A stretch of DNA of 7,164 nt from an uncultured Lachnospiraceae bacterium (GCA_910586095.1 CAJUHQ010000156.1:1-7164); one strand, 5' to 3'; positions 1 to 6,538 are shown, counted from the first letter of the stretch. Program-made: numbers and translations. Notes: generated from the letters alone by a model not told the origin.

Positions 1-383
1 ATCTTCACATCCCTTGCTCCTGCCTGATATGTCGCATCTTCTACAGCCTTTTTCTCAACCTCTGTGACACCACTAGGCACACAAACCGCGATAATAGGCT
101 TGCGAAACGTCTTGCGTCCCAATGCCTTCTGTATAAAATGCTTCATCATCTGCTCGGTTACTTTATAATCAGAAATAACACCTTGGCGCAACGGTCTAAC
201 CGCCACAATATTGCCTGGCGTTCTGCCAAGCATCAACCGTGCATCTTCTCCGATAGCTCTTATTTTGTCTGTATCCCTGTCAAACGCAACGACGGAAGGC
301 TCCTTCAGCACAACGCCCTTCCCTCTAATGTACACTAGTATACTTGCGGTTCCAAGATCGATTCCAATATCTGTATATTGCAT
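1..383 (-). CDS. mreB: Rod shape-determining protein MreB (actin-like), N-terminal part, cut by the window edge
   Basis: Bacterial actin homologue that polymerises on the inner face of the membrane and guides the lateral peptidoglycan synthesis machinery in rod-shaped cells. The reverse strand from 383 encodes 127 complete residues starting MQYTDIGIDLGTASILVYI. DIGIDLGT (residues 5-12) is the phosphate-1 loop of the actin/Hsp70 ATPase fold. RTPGNIVAVRPLRQGVISDY (about 55-74) and PSGVTEVEKKAVEDA (about 104-118) are conserved blocks of the MreB/Mbl family. The rest, roughly two thirds of a typical 330-residue protein, lies left of the window. The ATG at 383 is supported by AAGGGG at 398-393, nine bases upstream. 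MreB, Mbl and MreBH paralogues are hard to separate from the N-terminus, so the symbol means the family. The reading frame is not interrupted in the visible part. The gene is separated from uvrA by about 650 non-coding bases and has its own promoters. Confidence 0.93.
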   Translation of the reverse strand, partial: MQYTDIGIDLGTASILVYIRGKGVVLKEPSVVAFDRDTDKIRAIGEDARLMLGRTPGNIVAVRPLRQGVISDYKVTEQMMKHFIQKALGRKTFRKPIIAVCVPSGVTEVEKKAVEDATYQAGARDVK

Positions 384-408
384 GGCTCTATGCCCCTTTC
401 TATTTTTA

Positions 409-584
409 AACAAGTCTGTTCACTTTCATCTCAAATAGTTTTTCCTATTTGCTTGGCCGCATGGCCATATATACTATGAAAGTTGGAAACTTTTTTAACA
501 AGTCTACATACCTTCATCTCAAATAGTTTTTCCTATTTGCTTGGCCGCATGGCCATATATACTATGAAAGTTGGAAACTTTTAT
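409..584 (-). repeat. Two-copy tandem repeat, 88-base period, in the mreB leader
   Basis: Unit 1 (409-496) and unit 2 (497-584) are in direct tandem with an offset of exactly 88 bases. They are identical over at least 70 bases (425-494 and 513-582) and over AACAAGTCT at the left end (409-417 and 497-505). They differ mainly in a short stretch between (418-424 and 506-512). On the mreB-sense strand each unit can form three hairpins: AAAGTT-TCC-AACTTT; TGGCC-ATGC-GGCCA; and AAATAG-GAAAAA-CTATTT. In unit 2 the first stem extends to 12 pairs with one G-U pair, because ATAGT follows at 583-587. The near identity suggests a recent duplication or selection for two copies. I do not recognise a named riboswitch or repeat family. 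Confidence 0.9.
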
Positions 585-688
585 AGTAAAATCCAGTTAT
601 ATCCAAACATGAGATTATGATACTCTGTTTTGCTCTCATTAGTATTCCCATTCTAAGTATAACTATGAAGACATACTAAACTTAAGCC

Positions 689-716
689 ATTATAACCTAA
701 TTTCACCATTTTTCAA
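689..716 (-). promoter_or_regulatory. Candidate sigma-A promoter P1 for mreB
   Basis: On the minus strand there is TTGAAA (716-711, five of six to TTGACA), a 16-base spacer, and a perfect TATAAT (694-689). Transcription would start near 682 and yield a leader of about 300 bases that includes both 88-base repeat units. It is the closest strong promoter match upstream of mreB. Confidence 0.65.
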
Positions 717-853
717 AGGGGTTTAATACTTTTTTTACAATAAAAATATCAAAAACAATCAAAACAGTAAAAGCTATCATTCTGTTTTCTATCAACTATA
801 TCGGCCGCTCTTTCACAATACTTTAGCAATTCTCTAAAATATTATGTAAATAC

Positions 854-882
854 ATTATATAACCTGACACAAGTTTTGTAAA
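854..882 (-). promoter_or_regulatory. Candidate sigma-A promoter P2 for mreB
   Basis: On the minus strand there is TTTACA (882-877, five of six), exactly 17 bases of spacer, then a perfect TATAAT (859-854). Transcription would start near 847, about 165 bases upstream of P1. If both are used, mreB has two start sites and two leader lengths. The -35 element lies back to back with a rightward TTGACA at 891. Confidence 0.6.
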
Positions 883-890
883 CCACTAAA

Positions 891-919
891 TTGACAGAAT
901 ATTTAAAAAATTTTACAAG
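891..919 (+). promoter_or_regulatory. Weak candidate rightward promoter
   Basis: A perfect TTGACA (891-896) is followed after 17 bases by TACAAG (914-919), only four of six to TATAAT. It points away from mreB towards the uvrA terminator, with no open reading frame worth naming in between. A transcript from about 926 could end at the symmetric hairpin at 1019-1051. In such AT-rich DNA this may be chance. Confidence 0.2.
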
Positions 920-1018
920 AATCGTTATCTTTTTCCAATTTGTCCAGTACATGATACGAAATACACTCAAAAAGAACAAGTTTACTTCCCTTACTTGCGC
1001 ATGAGACATCTATTTACG

Positions 1019-1051
1019 CACAAAAACCTTAGCATCGCTAAGGTTTTTGTG
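1019..1051 (-). terminator. Intrinsic terminator of uvrA, overlapping its stop codon
   Basis: This is a perfect 15-bp inverted repeat with a three-base loop: arms 1019-1033 and 1037-1051, loop 1034-1036. The core is CCTTAGC/GCTAAGG flanked by A5 and T5, so the T-run of the descending arm serves as the U-tract. The symmetry means it could act in both directions. The TAG stop of uvrA (1040-1038) lies within the right arm, so the last UvrA codons (Thr-Gln-Lys-Pro) are part of the terminator stem. It separates uvrBA transcription from mreB. Confidence 0.88.
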
Positions 1052-3914
1052 TATGCTCCCTTTTGTCTAACATCTTTTTGATATAAACTCCTGTATGAGA
1101 ACTGTTGTTTGCAGCTACTTCCTCAGGAGTTCCCTCAGCGATAACAGTACCACCACCATCGCCTCCCTCGGGTCCTATATCAATAATATAGTCGGCTGTC
1201 TTAATCACATCCAAATTGTGCTCAATCACCACCACTGTATTACCGCCTTCTGCAAGACGCTGCAAAATTTCTACAAGCTTGTGTACGTCCGCAAAATGTA
1301 ATCCTGTAGTTGGCTCATCGAGAATATAAATCGTTTTTCCTGTGCTCCTGCGGCTTAATTCCGCTGCTAACTTGATGCGCTGTGCTTCCCCGCCAGACAA
1401 TGTAGTAGATGGTTGTCCTAACTTGACATAGGACAGTCCCACATCATAGAGTGTTTCAATCTTCTTTTTAATAGAAGGAACCGCATCAAAAAATGGCAAA
1501 GCCTCCTCCACCGTCATATCGAGCACATCAAAAATACTCTTTCCCTTGTATTTTACATCCAGTGTTTCGCGATTGTAACGCTTTCCCTGACACGCTTCAC
1601 AGGGTACATACACATCAGGCAAAAAGTGCATCTCAATCTTAATGATACCATCTCCGCCACACGCCTCACAGCGCCCACCTTTTACATTGAAGCTAAACCG
1701 TCCCTTTGCATATCCTTTTGCCTTTGCGTCAACAGTTGATGCAAACAGATCTCGAATCGGATCAAACACGCCTGTGTATGTTGCAGGGTTGGAGCGTGGT
1801 GTCCTTCCTATAGGAGACTGGTCAATACTAATCACTTTATCGAGCTGTTCCACTCCCTCAATTTTCTTAAATCGGCCTGGAATCGTGCGTGCGCGGTTGA
1901 GCTTTTTTGCTAGATACTTATATAGAATCTCGTTTACAAGAGAGGATTTACCTGATCCCGACACTCCCGTCACACAAGTAAATACACCTAGTGGAATCTT
2001 GACATCAACATTCTTTAGATTATTTTCTGCTGCACCCTTTACAGTAAGCCAACCACTCGGTTTTCTACGAAGCTCTGGTACTGGTATCTGTAACTTTCCA
2101 CTCAAATATTGTCCTGTGATCGATTCTGGTACCTGCATAATTTCTTGAGCTGTTCCCTGTGCTACTACTTCTCCGCCATGCTCCCCAGCTCCTGGTCCAA
2201 TATCAATCACATGGTCAGCTGCGAGCATAGTATCCTCATCATGCTCCACTACCAACAAAGTGTTTCCAAGCTGCTGCAACTCGCGAAGTGCTGATAGGAG
2301 TTTGTCATTGTCTCTCTGATGAAGTCCAATGCTCGGCTCATCTAAGATATAACACACACCAACTAGCCCTGAACCAATCTGAGTGGCTAATCGGATGCGC
2401 TGTGCTTCTCCACCCGACAGCGTTGCTGTTCCCCTAGAAAGACACAGATATTCCAATCCCACACTCGATAAAAATCCCACTCTGGCCTTAATCTCTTTTA
2501 AAATACGCTTTCCAATTATTTGTTGTTGTTTTGTCAACTCCATTGTATCTAAAAAACAATGAAGAGTTCCAATCGACATAGAAGTGATATCATAAATATT
2601 TTTGTCACATACAGTTACCGCAAGTGAGCTTCTTTTTAAACGTTTTCCCCCACACTCTTTACAAGGAGTAATACGCATAAATGTTTCGTACTCCTGCTTA
2701 GAGCTCTCAGAAGCTGTTTCACGATACCTTCTTTCTATATTTCTCACTAACCCCTCAAAGGCAACAGAATACGTGCCTTCTCCGCGCTGCCCTTTGTAAT
2801 ATACTGTGAGTTCTTTACCCTTTGTTCCATTAATTAAAACATCTTGTACTTCTTCTTCCAATTCCTCAAAGGGCGTATCTAGCGAGAAATGATACTCCTT
2901 ACTAAGCGCCTGTAAGATCGAATTGGTAAAGCTTCCCTTGTCTGCACAGGACTGCCATCCCATCACTGTGATAGCTCCCCCCTGAATACTCAAACTCTTG
3001 TCTGGTATCATTAAATCTACATCAAACTCCATCTTATAGCCTAGGCCTAAACATTCTGGACAAGCCCCAAATGGATTGTTAAATGAAAAACTTCTAGGTT
3101 CTACTTCATCGATGCTGATGTTGCAATCTGGACACGCAAAACTATCTGAAAAGTTCAGAGGTTCGCCGTTGACAACATCCACTACCAAAAGACCTCCTGA
3201 TAGTGAAAGCACATTTTCTATTGAATCTGTGAGACGTCGCTCCATACCTTCCTTGATTGCAAGTCTGTCCACAACAATTTCTATATTGTGCTTAATATTC
3301 TTCTCTAGCTTAATCTCTTCAGAAAGATCATACAAGTTACCATCAATGCGCACGCGTACATAACCACTCTTTTTTGCCCTGTCAAGCACTTTTGCATGCT
3401 CGCCCTTTCTGCCGCGCACCACGGGCGCCATCAGTTGTATCTTAGTTCCTTGTGGCAACTCCATAATCTGGTCTACCATTTGATCTACTGTTTGACGTTT
3501 GATTTCCCTGCCACAATTAGGGCAATGTGGTATTCCGATCCGCGCATATAAGAGTCTAAAATAGTCATACACTTCTGTTACTGTCCCCACTGTAGATCGA
3601 GGATTGCGATTAGTAGACTTCTGGTCAATAGAAATGGCAGGTGACAACCCTTCGATACTCTCTACATTCGGCTTTTCCATTTGCCCTAGAAACATTCTGG
3701 CATAGGAAGAAAGTGACTCCATATACCGCCGCTGGCCTTCTGCGTAGATGGTATCAAAGGCAAGAGAGGACTTTCCTGAACCGGAAAGTCCTGTCAGCAC
3801 CACAAATTGATTCCTAGGTATATCCAAATTAATATTTTTTAGATTGTGCTCATTTGCTCCGCGGATTTTGATAACTTCACCCTTTGGCAGCATTTTTAGT
3901 TGCTTTTCATCCAT
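1038..3914 (-). CDS. uvrA: UvrABC system protein A (excision repair damage-recognition ATPase)
   Basis: UvrA dimerises, scans DNA for helix-distorting lesions and loads UvrB on the damaged strand, using two ABC-type ATPase modules in the cytoplasm. At 958 residues it is of normal length. In order: Walker A GLSGSGKS (42-49); the UvrB-binding region with HCPNCG (130-135); a zinc site from C261/C264 and C285/C288; a CKECGG pair (418-423); signature LSGGEAQ (499-505) and Walker B YILDEP (522-527); second Walker A GVSGSGKS (650-657); zinc site C749/C752 and C772/C775; second signature LSGGEAQ (839-845) and Walker B YILDEP (863-868). No motif residue is missing. The ATG at 3914 follows GAGAGGG with about eight bases of spacing. 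The gene lies 186 bases downstream of uvrB in the same direction and probably shares its transcript. It ends inside a terminator hairpin. Confidence 0.98.
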   Translation of the reverse strand: MDEKQLKMLPKGEVIKIRGANEHNLKNINLDIPRNQFVVLTGLSGSGKSSLAFDTIYAEGQRRYMESLSSYARMFLGQMEKPNVESIEGLSPAISIDQKSTNRNPRSTVGTVTEVYDYFRLLYARIGIPHCPNCGREIKRQTVDQMVDQIMELPQGTKIQLMAPVVRGRKGEHAKVLDRAKKSGYVRVRIDGNLYDLSEEIKLEKNIKHNIEIVVDRLAIKEGMERRLTDSIENVLSLSGGLLVVDVVNGEPLNFSDSFACPDCNISIDEVEPRSFSFNNPFGACPECLGLGYKMEFDVDLMIPDKSLSIQGGAITVMGWQSCADKGSFTNSILQALSKEYHFSLDTPFEELEEEVQDVLINGTKGKELTVYYKGQRGEGTYSVAFEGLVRNIERRYRETASESSKQEYETFMRITPCKECGGKRLKRSSLAVTVCDKNIYDITSMSIGTLHCFLDTMELTKQQQIIGKRILKEIKARVGFLSSVGLEYLCLSRGTATLSGGEAQRIRLATQIGSGLVGVCYILDEPSIGLHQRDNDKLLSALRELQQLGNTLLVVEHDEDTMLAADHVIDIGPGAGEHGGEVVAQGTAQEIMQVPESITGQYLSGKLQIPVPELRRKPSGWLTVKGAAENNLKNVDVKIPLGVFTCVTGVSGSGKSSLVNEILYKYLAKKLNRARTIPGRFKKIEGVEQLDKVISIDQSPIGRTPRSNPATYTGVFDPIRDLFASTVDAKAKGYAKGRFSFNVKGGRCEACGGDGIIKIEMHFLPDVYVPCEACQGKRYNRETLDVKYKGKSIFDVLDMTVEEALPFFDAVPSIKKKIETLYDVGLSYVKLGQPSTTLSGGEAQRIKLAAELSRRSTGKTIYILDEPTTGLHFADVHKLVEILQRLAEGGNTVVVIEHNLDVIKTADYIIDIGPEGGDGGGTVIAEGTPEEVAANNSSHTGVYIKKMLDKREHTQKP

Positions 3915-4100
3915 GTATCCATCCCTCTCGTTCTACTGTATTGTCTGCCCGATATGTAGGCAAACCTCTTTGCCTATTTTCCTGAGCGCACACTTTCTCA
4001 AGTTTGACATAAATAGCACAGTACTCTCAAAAAAATATTCTAGAGAGTTTTTCTAGATATAAGTCAGCCAGCACACTAGCAATTCCATTATTTCCTAATC
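3915..4100. other. uvrB-uvrA spacer with a small hairpin
   Basis: The 186-base gap between uvrB and uvrA holds no gene. An 8-bp perfect inverted repeat, TAGGCAAA (3957-3964) and TTTGCCTA (3969-3976), has a four-base loop that reads GAGG on the uvrA-sense strand. No T-run follows it on that strand, so it is not a leftward terminator; it would sit in the uvrA leader about 45 bases before the start. A second imperfect dyad of two TCTAGA sites lies near 4039-4057. I see no convincing promoter or LexA box here, which favours co-transcription with uvrB, although the gap is longer than in a tight operon. Confidence 0.6.
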
Positions 4101-6101
4101 TCACGCTTCTAAATCATGCAGCATCTTTTTTAGCTCCATCATCTTGTCGCGCAGCTCCATTGCCGCCTCAAAATTCAAGTCTGCTGCTGCCTTGCGCATA
4201 TTTTTCTCAACAGTGGCAATTAACTTCTTTAATTCTTTTTCGTTCATAGATTCTGGGTCCTTTACAAAGGTCTGCTCCTCCTTTGCCACTGCTTTTGAGA
4301 TACTAATTAGATCCCGCACCGCCTTTTTAATTGTCTGCGGTGTAATACCATGCTCCTCATTATATGCCTGCTGTATCGCACGTCGCCGCGCAGTTTCCTC
4401 CACCGTTATCTGAATAGAATCCGTAATCATATCCGCATACATGACAACATGCCCTTCAGCATTGCGCGCTGCACGTCCCACTGTCTGAATCAAGGAAGTT
4501 GCAGACCGCAAAAAGCCTTCCTTGTCTGCATCCAAAATTGCCACCAATGATATTTCTGGAATATCAAGACCTTCACGCAACAGATTGATACCCACAAGTA
4601 CATCAAACACATCCAAACGCATATCACGGATAATCTGTGCGCGCTCTAATGTGTCAATATCAGAGTGCAGGTACTTCACACGAATTCCCACTTCCCCTAG
4701 ATACTTTGTCAAATCCTCTGCCATATGCTTGGTCAACGTCGTCACCAACACTTTATTATGTTTATCAGTCTCCGCATGAATCCTAGAGATCAAATCATCA
4801 ATCTGTCCTTCCACCGAATGAATCTCTATCTCTGGATCGAGAAGTCCTGTTGGCCTGATAATCTGTTCAACACGCAACAGCTCATGCATCCGCTCATACT
4901 CATTAGGCGTTGCAGACACAAATAACATCTGATCTATTTTCTGCTCAAATTCCTCAAATTTAAGTGGTCTATTGTCTAGTGCAGACGGAAGTCGAAATCC
5001 ATACTCGACCAATGTATTTTTTCTAGATCGGTCCCCCGCATACATTCCGCGAATCTGTGGGATTGTCATATGAGACTCATCGACAATAATCAAAAAATCG
5101 TCTGTAAAAAAATCCAACAAACAATAAGGCGGTTCCCCTTCCTTCGTCTCATTTAAATGTCGCGAATAATTTTCGATTCCAGAACAAAATCCAGTCTCGC
5201 GAAGCATCTCAATATCAAAATTAGTCCTCTCAGAAATTCTTTGTGCTTCTAACAACTTGTCCTCACTCTTAAAATACCGCACTCGTTCCTTCATCTCTGA
5301 CTCAATCGCATCACATGCCTTTGCAATTCTCTCTGGCGCTACAACATAGTGTGATGCTGGAAAGATGGTAACATGCTCTAGAGTGGCATTTACTTTGCTA
5401 GTAACGGGATCTACTTGTGCAATGCGATCAATCTCATCTCCAAAAAACTCAACTCGAATCAAAAAACTGCCACCTTGTGCAGGATGAATCTCAAGGACAT
5501 CCCCATGAACGCGAAACCGCCCGCGGTCCAACTCCATATCATTCCGATCATATTGCATTTCAATCAGGGCACGAATCACTTCGTCCCGATCTTTTGTTAT
5601 ACCTGGTCGTAATGAAAGCATCATTCCTTGATATTCATCAGGACTACCCAACCCATAGATACAAGACACGCTGGCAACTACCACCACATCCCTGCGCTCT
5701 GCAAGAGATGCCGTGGCCGACAACCGCAACTTGTCAATCTCATCATTGATTGAAGAATCCTTTGCAATGTAAGTGTCGGAGGATGGAATATAAGCCTCCG
5801 GCTGATAATAATCATAGTAGGACACAAAATACTCCACTGCATTCTCAGGAAAAAACTCCTTAAACTCACCATAGAGTTGTCCCGCAAGGGTCTTGTTGTG
5901 TGCTATGACCAATGTAGGCTTTTGTAACGCTTGTATAATATTAGCCATCGTAAAAGTCTTTCCAGAACCAGTGACGCCTAGTAATGTCTGGAACTGGTTG
6001 CCCTCCTTAAATCCTTTTACAAGGTCCTTAATCGCTTGCGGCTGGTCGCCGGTGGGCTGGTACTCGCTGTAAAGTTTAAAGTTTTTTTGTTCACTTTGCA
6101 C
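4101..6101 (-). CDS. uvrB: UvrABC system protein B (excision repair damage-verification helicase)
   Basis: UvrB is delivered to lesions by UvrA, verifies damage by threading a strand behind its beta-hairpin, and recruits the nuclease UvrC. From the GTG at 6101 the protein is 666 residues, the usual family length. Visible features: YSEYQPTGDQPQAI (11-24) typical of the N-terminus; Walker A GVTGSGKT (42-49); beta-hairpin region YYDYYQPEAYIP (95-106); helicase motif II DESH (341-344); FVSATP (394-399); motif VI QTVGRAAR (539-546); and a C-terminal UVR domain (about 621-661) that contacts UvrC. The frame is open to an ATG at 6203, but that adds 34 residues with no UvrB similarity (starting MEQKIRKILKNRR) and has no ribosome binding site of note. 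The GTG is preceded by a near-perfect one. First gene of a probable uvrBA unit, ending in TGA. Confidence 0.97.
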   Translation of the reverse strand: MQSEQKNFKLYSEYQPTGDQPQAIKDLVKGFKEGNQFQTLLGVTGSGKTFTMANIIQALQKPTLVIAHNKTLAGQLYGEFKEFFPENAVEYFVSYYDYYQPEAYIPSSDTYIAKDSSINDEIDKLRLSATASLAERRDVVVVASVSCIYGLGSPDEYQGMMLSLRPGITKDRDEVIRALIEMQYDRNDMELDRGRFRVHGDVLEIHPAQGGSFLIRVEFFGDEIDRIAQVDPVTSKVNATLEHVTIFPASHYVVAPERIAKACDAIESEMKERVRYFKSEDKLLEAQRISERTNFDIEMLRETGFCSGIENYSRHLNETKEGEPPYCLLDFFTDDFLIIVDESHMTIPQIRGMYAGDRSRKNTLVEYGFRLPSALDNRPLKFEEFEQKIDQMLFVSATPNEYERMHELLRVEQIIRPTGLLDPEIEIHSVEGQIDDLISRIHAETDKHNKVLVTTLTKHMAEDLTKYLGEVGIRVKYLHSDIDTLERAQIIRDMRLDVFDVLVGINLLREGLDIPEISLVAILDADKEGFLRSATSLIQTVGRAARNAEGHVVMYADMITDSIQITVEETARRRAIQQAYNEEHGITPQTIKKAVRDLISISKAVAKEEQTFVKDPESMNEKELKKLIATVEKNMRKAAADLNFEAAMELRDKMMELKKMLHDLEA

Positions 6102-6106
6102 AAAAA

Positions 6107-6114
6107 CCACCTCC
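6107..6114 (-). promoter_or_regulatory. Ribosome binding site that fixes the uvrB start at GTG 6101
   Basis: On the minus strand GGAGGTGG (6114-6107) is an almost complete complement to the 3' end of 16S rRNA. Its GGAGG core ends eight bases before the GTG at 6101-6099. It decides between that GTG and the in-frame ATG at 6203, which would make an atypical N-terminal extension. Confidence 0.9.
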
Positions 6115-6256
6115 GCTTCTATACTAAAAAGGATTACTATAAGCCAGTTTTTCGTTGTGGCGCATCTTCTATTTTTCAGGATTTTTCTTATTTTTTGCTC
6201 CACGACGAATTTTGTTCACTCATTCTCAATTCGAGGATGCCCTAAAACTGTCCATT

Positions 6257-6284
6257 TTTATACGAACAAAACAGCACAATACAA
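6257..6284 (-). promoter_or_regulatory. Candidate uvrB promoter
   Basis: On the minus strand TATAAA (6262-6257, five of six) lies 16 bases downstream of TTGTAT (6284-6279, only three of six). Transcription would begin near 6250, leaving a leader of about 150 bases. A GTTCG half-site, half of the Firmicute LexA palindrome, abuts the -10 element. The promoter is moderate at best; I found no better one in the upstream region. Confidence 0.35.
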
Positions 6285-6331
6285 GCTTTATTAGCTTACC
6301 ACAAATTCCTTCATTTGTACAGATGCAAAAT

Positions 6332-6345
6332 CGAACTTTTGTTTT
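6332..6345. promoter_or_regulatory. Imperfect LexA (SOS) box candidate upstream of uvrB
   Basis: The plus strand reads CGAAC-TTTT-GTTTT. Against the Bacillus/Clostridium LexA consensus CGAAC-N4-GTTCG it matches the left half fully and three of five bases in the right half. uvrBA is SOS-regulated in Bacillus subtilis, which makes the site plausible. However, it lies about 230 bases upstream of the GTG and 50 bases or more upstream of the best promoter guess, so its role is uncertain. Confidence 0.3.
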
Positions 6346-6438
6346 TTATAAAATTTTAAATACTACTCTTCTAATAAAGAATTAAATTTACTCTCACACA
6401 GTTCATATTTACTCTTTCATACAGAAATGTTATAGTTA

Positions 6439-6480
6439 TGGGGCTGTCCTGAAATGATATGCTCCTTGTCAAGTAGACAG
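6439..6480. repeat. Probable terminal inverted repeat (right end) of the IS3-family element
   Basis: This is the outermost segment of the inferred element, starting with TG at 6439 as expected for the family. On the transposase-sense strand it ends in ...GGACAGCCCCA, giving the expected CA terminus. The repeat length is unknown because the partner end is not in view. The boundary is inferred from the dinucleotide rule and from the distance to the transposase stop. Confidence 0.5.
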
Positions 6481-6508
6481 GTTAAATATCTAAAATGAAG
6501 CGTTGATG

Positions 6509-6538
6509 AACGACCACCTGTAATGTGTGGTCGTTTTT
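6509..6538 (+). terminator. Hairpin with T-run between transposase stop and IS end
   Basis: A 9-bp perfect inverted repeat, AACGACCAC (6509-6517) and GTGGTCGTT (6527-6535), has a nine-base loop and is followed on the plus strand by five Ts (6534-6538). It looks like a rightward intrinsic terminator, which would stop transcripts entering the element from its uvrB side. On the transposase strand it is a stem directly after the stop codon but without a T-run, so it would terminate poorly and could let transcription leave towards uvrB. Confidence 0.5.

Larger units (their letters stand above)
384..1037. other. Long AT-rich intergenic region upstream of mreB
   Basis: About 650 bases lie between the mreB start and the uvrA stop, and I found no protein gene that I would defend on either strand. 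Reading leftward from uvrA, the region holds the uvrA terminator, a weak rightward promoter candidate, two good leftward sigma-A promoter candidates (P2 at 882-854, P1 at 716-689), an unannotated AT-rich leader, two tandem 88-base repeats, and the mreB ribosome binding site. The size is large for a gap between two housekeeping genes in this kind of genome. A leader of about 300 bases (from P1) or 460 bases (from P2) would be transcribed ahead of mreB. Confidence 0.8.
6102..6438. other. uvrB upstream region between the IS end and the uvrB start
   Basis: About 337 AT-rich bases contain no gene I can support. They hold the uvrB ribosome binding site, a moderate leftward promoter candidate, and small dyads: AAGCT/AGCTT at 6283-6297 and ACAAAT/ATTTGT at 6301-6318. 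Three CGAA(C/T) half-sites resembling parts of a Firmicute LexA box start at 6206, 6263 and 6332. ATTTACTCT occurs twice 21 bases apart, at 6386-6394 and 6407-6415. The insertion sequence appears to have landed at the far end of this region, so whatever originally lay upstream of uvrB is displaced or out of view. Confidence 0.6.

Noticed and set aside
138..438. Plus-strand open frames opposite the mreB start
   Set aside because: They are antisense to clearly coding MreB sequence, and the translations resemble nothing known to me.
409..584. CRISPR array or c-di-GMP (GEMM) riboswitch in the mreB leader
   Set aside because: There are only two units and no repeat-spacer pattern. The conserved GEMM core and other riboswitch signatures I know do not match the unit.
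384..1037. A missed small gene or tRNA in the long mreB upstream gap
   Set aside because: No cloverleaf sequence and no open frame with a credible ribosome binding site was seen on either strand. The base composition is typical of non-coding DNA.
1642..2148. 168-codon open frame on the plus strand inside uvrA
   Set aside because: It is the antisense shadow of the conserved UvrA coding frame (the second ABC module and zinc region), with no own ribosome binding site or recognisable product.
5417..5749. 110-codon plus-strand open frame opposite uvrB
   Set aside because: It is a shadow of UvrB coding sequence, with no signs of independent coding.
6102..6203. N-terminal extension of UvrB to the ATG at 6203
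   Set aside because: The extra 34 residues do not resemble UvrB, and a near-perfect ribosome binding site supports GTG at 6101.
6467..6472. Perfect TTGACA on the minus strand inside the IS end, suggesting an outward promoter to uvrB
   Set aside because: No -10-like hexamer lies 16-18 bases downstream (the bases there read GGACAG), and the distance to the element tip is too long for the usual junction promoter geometry.
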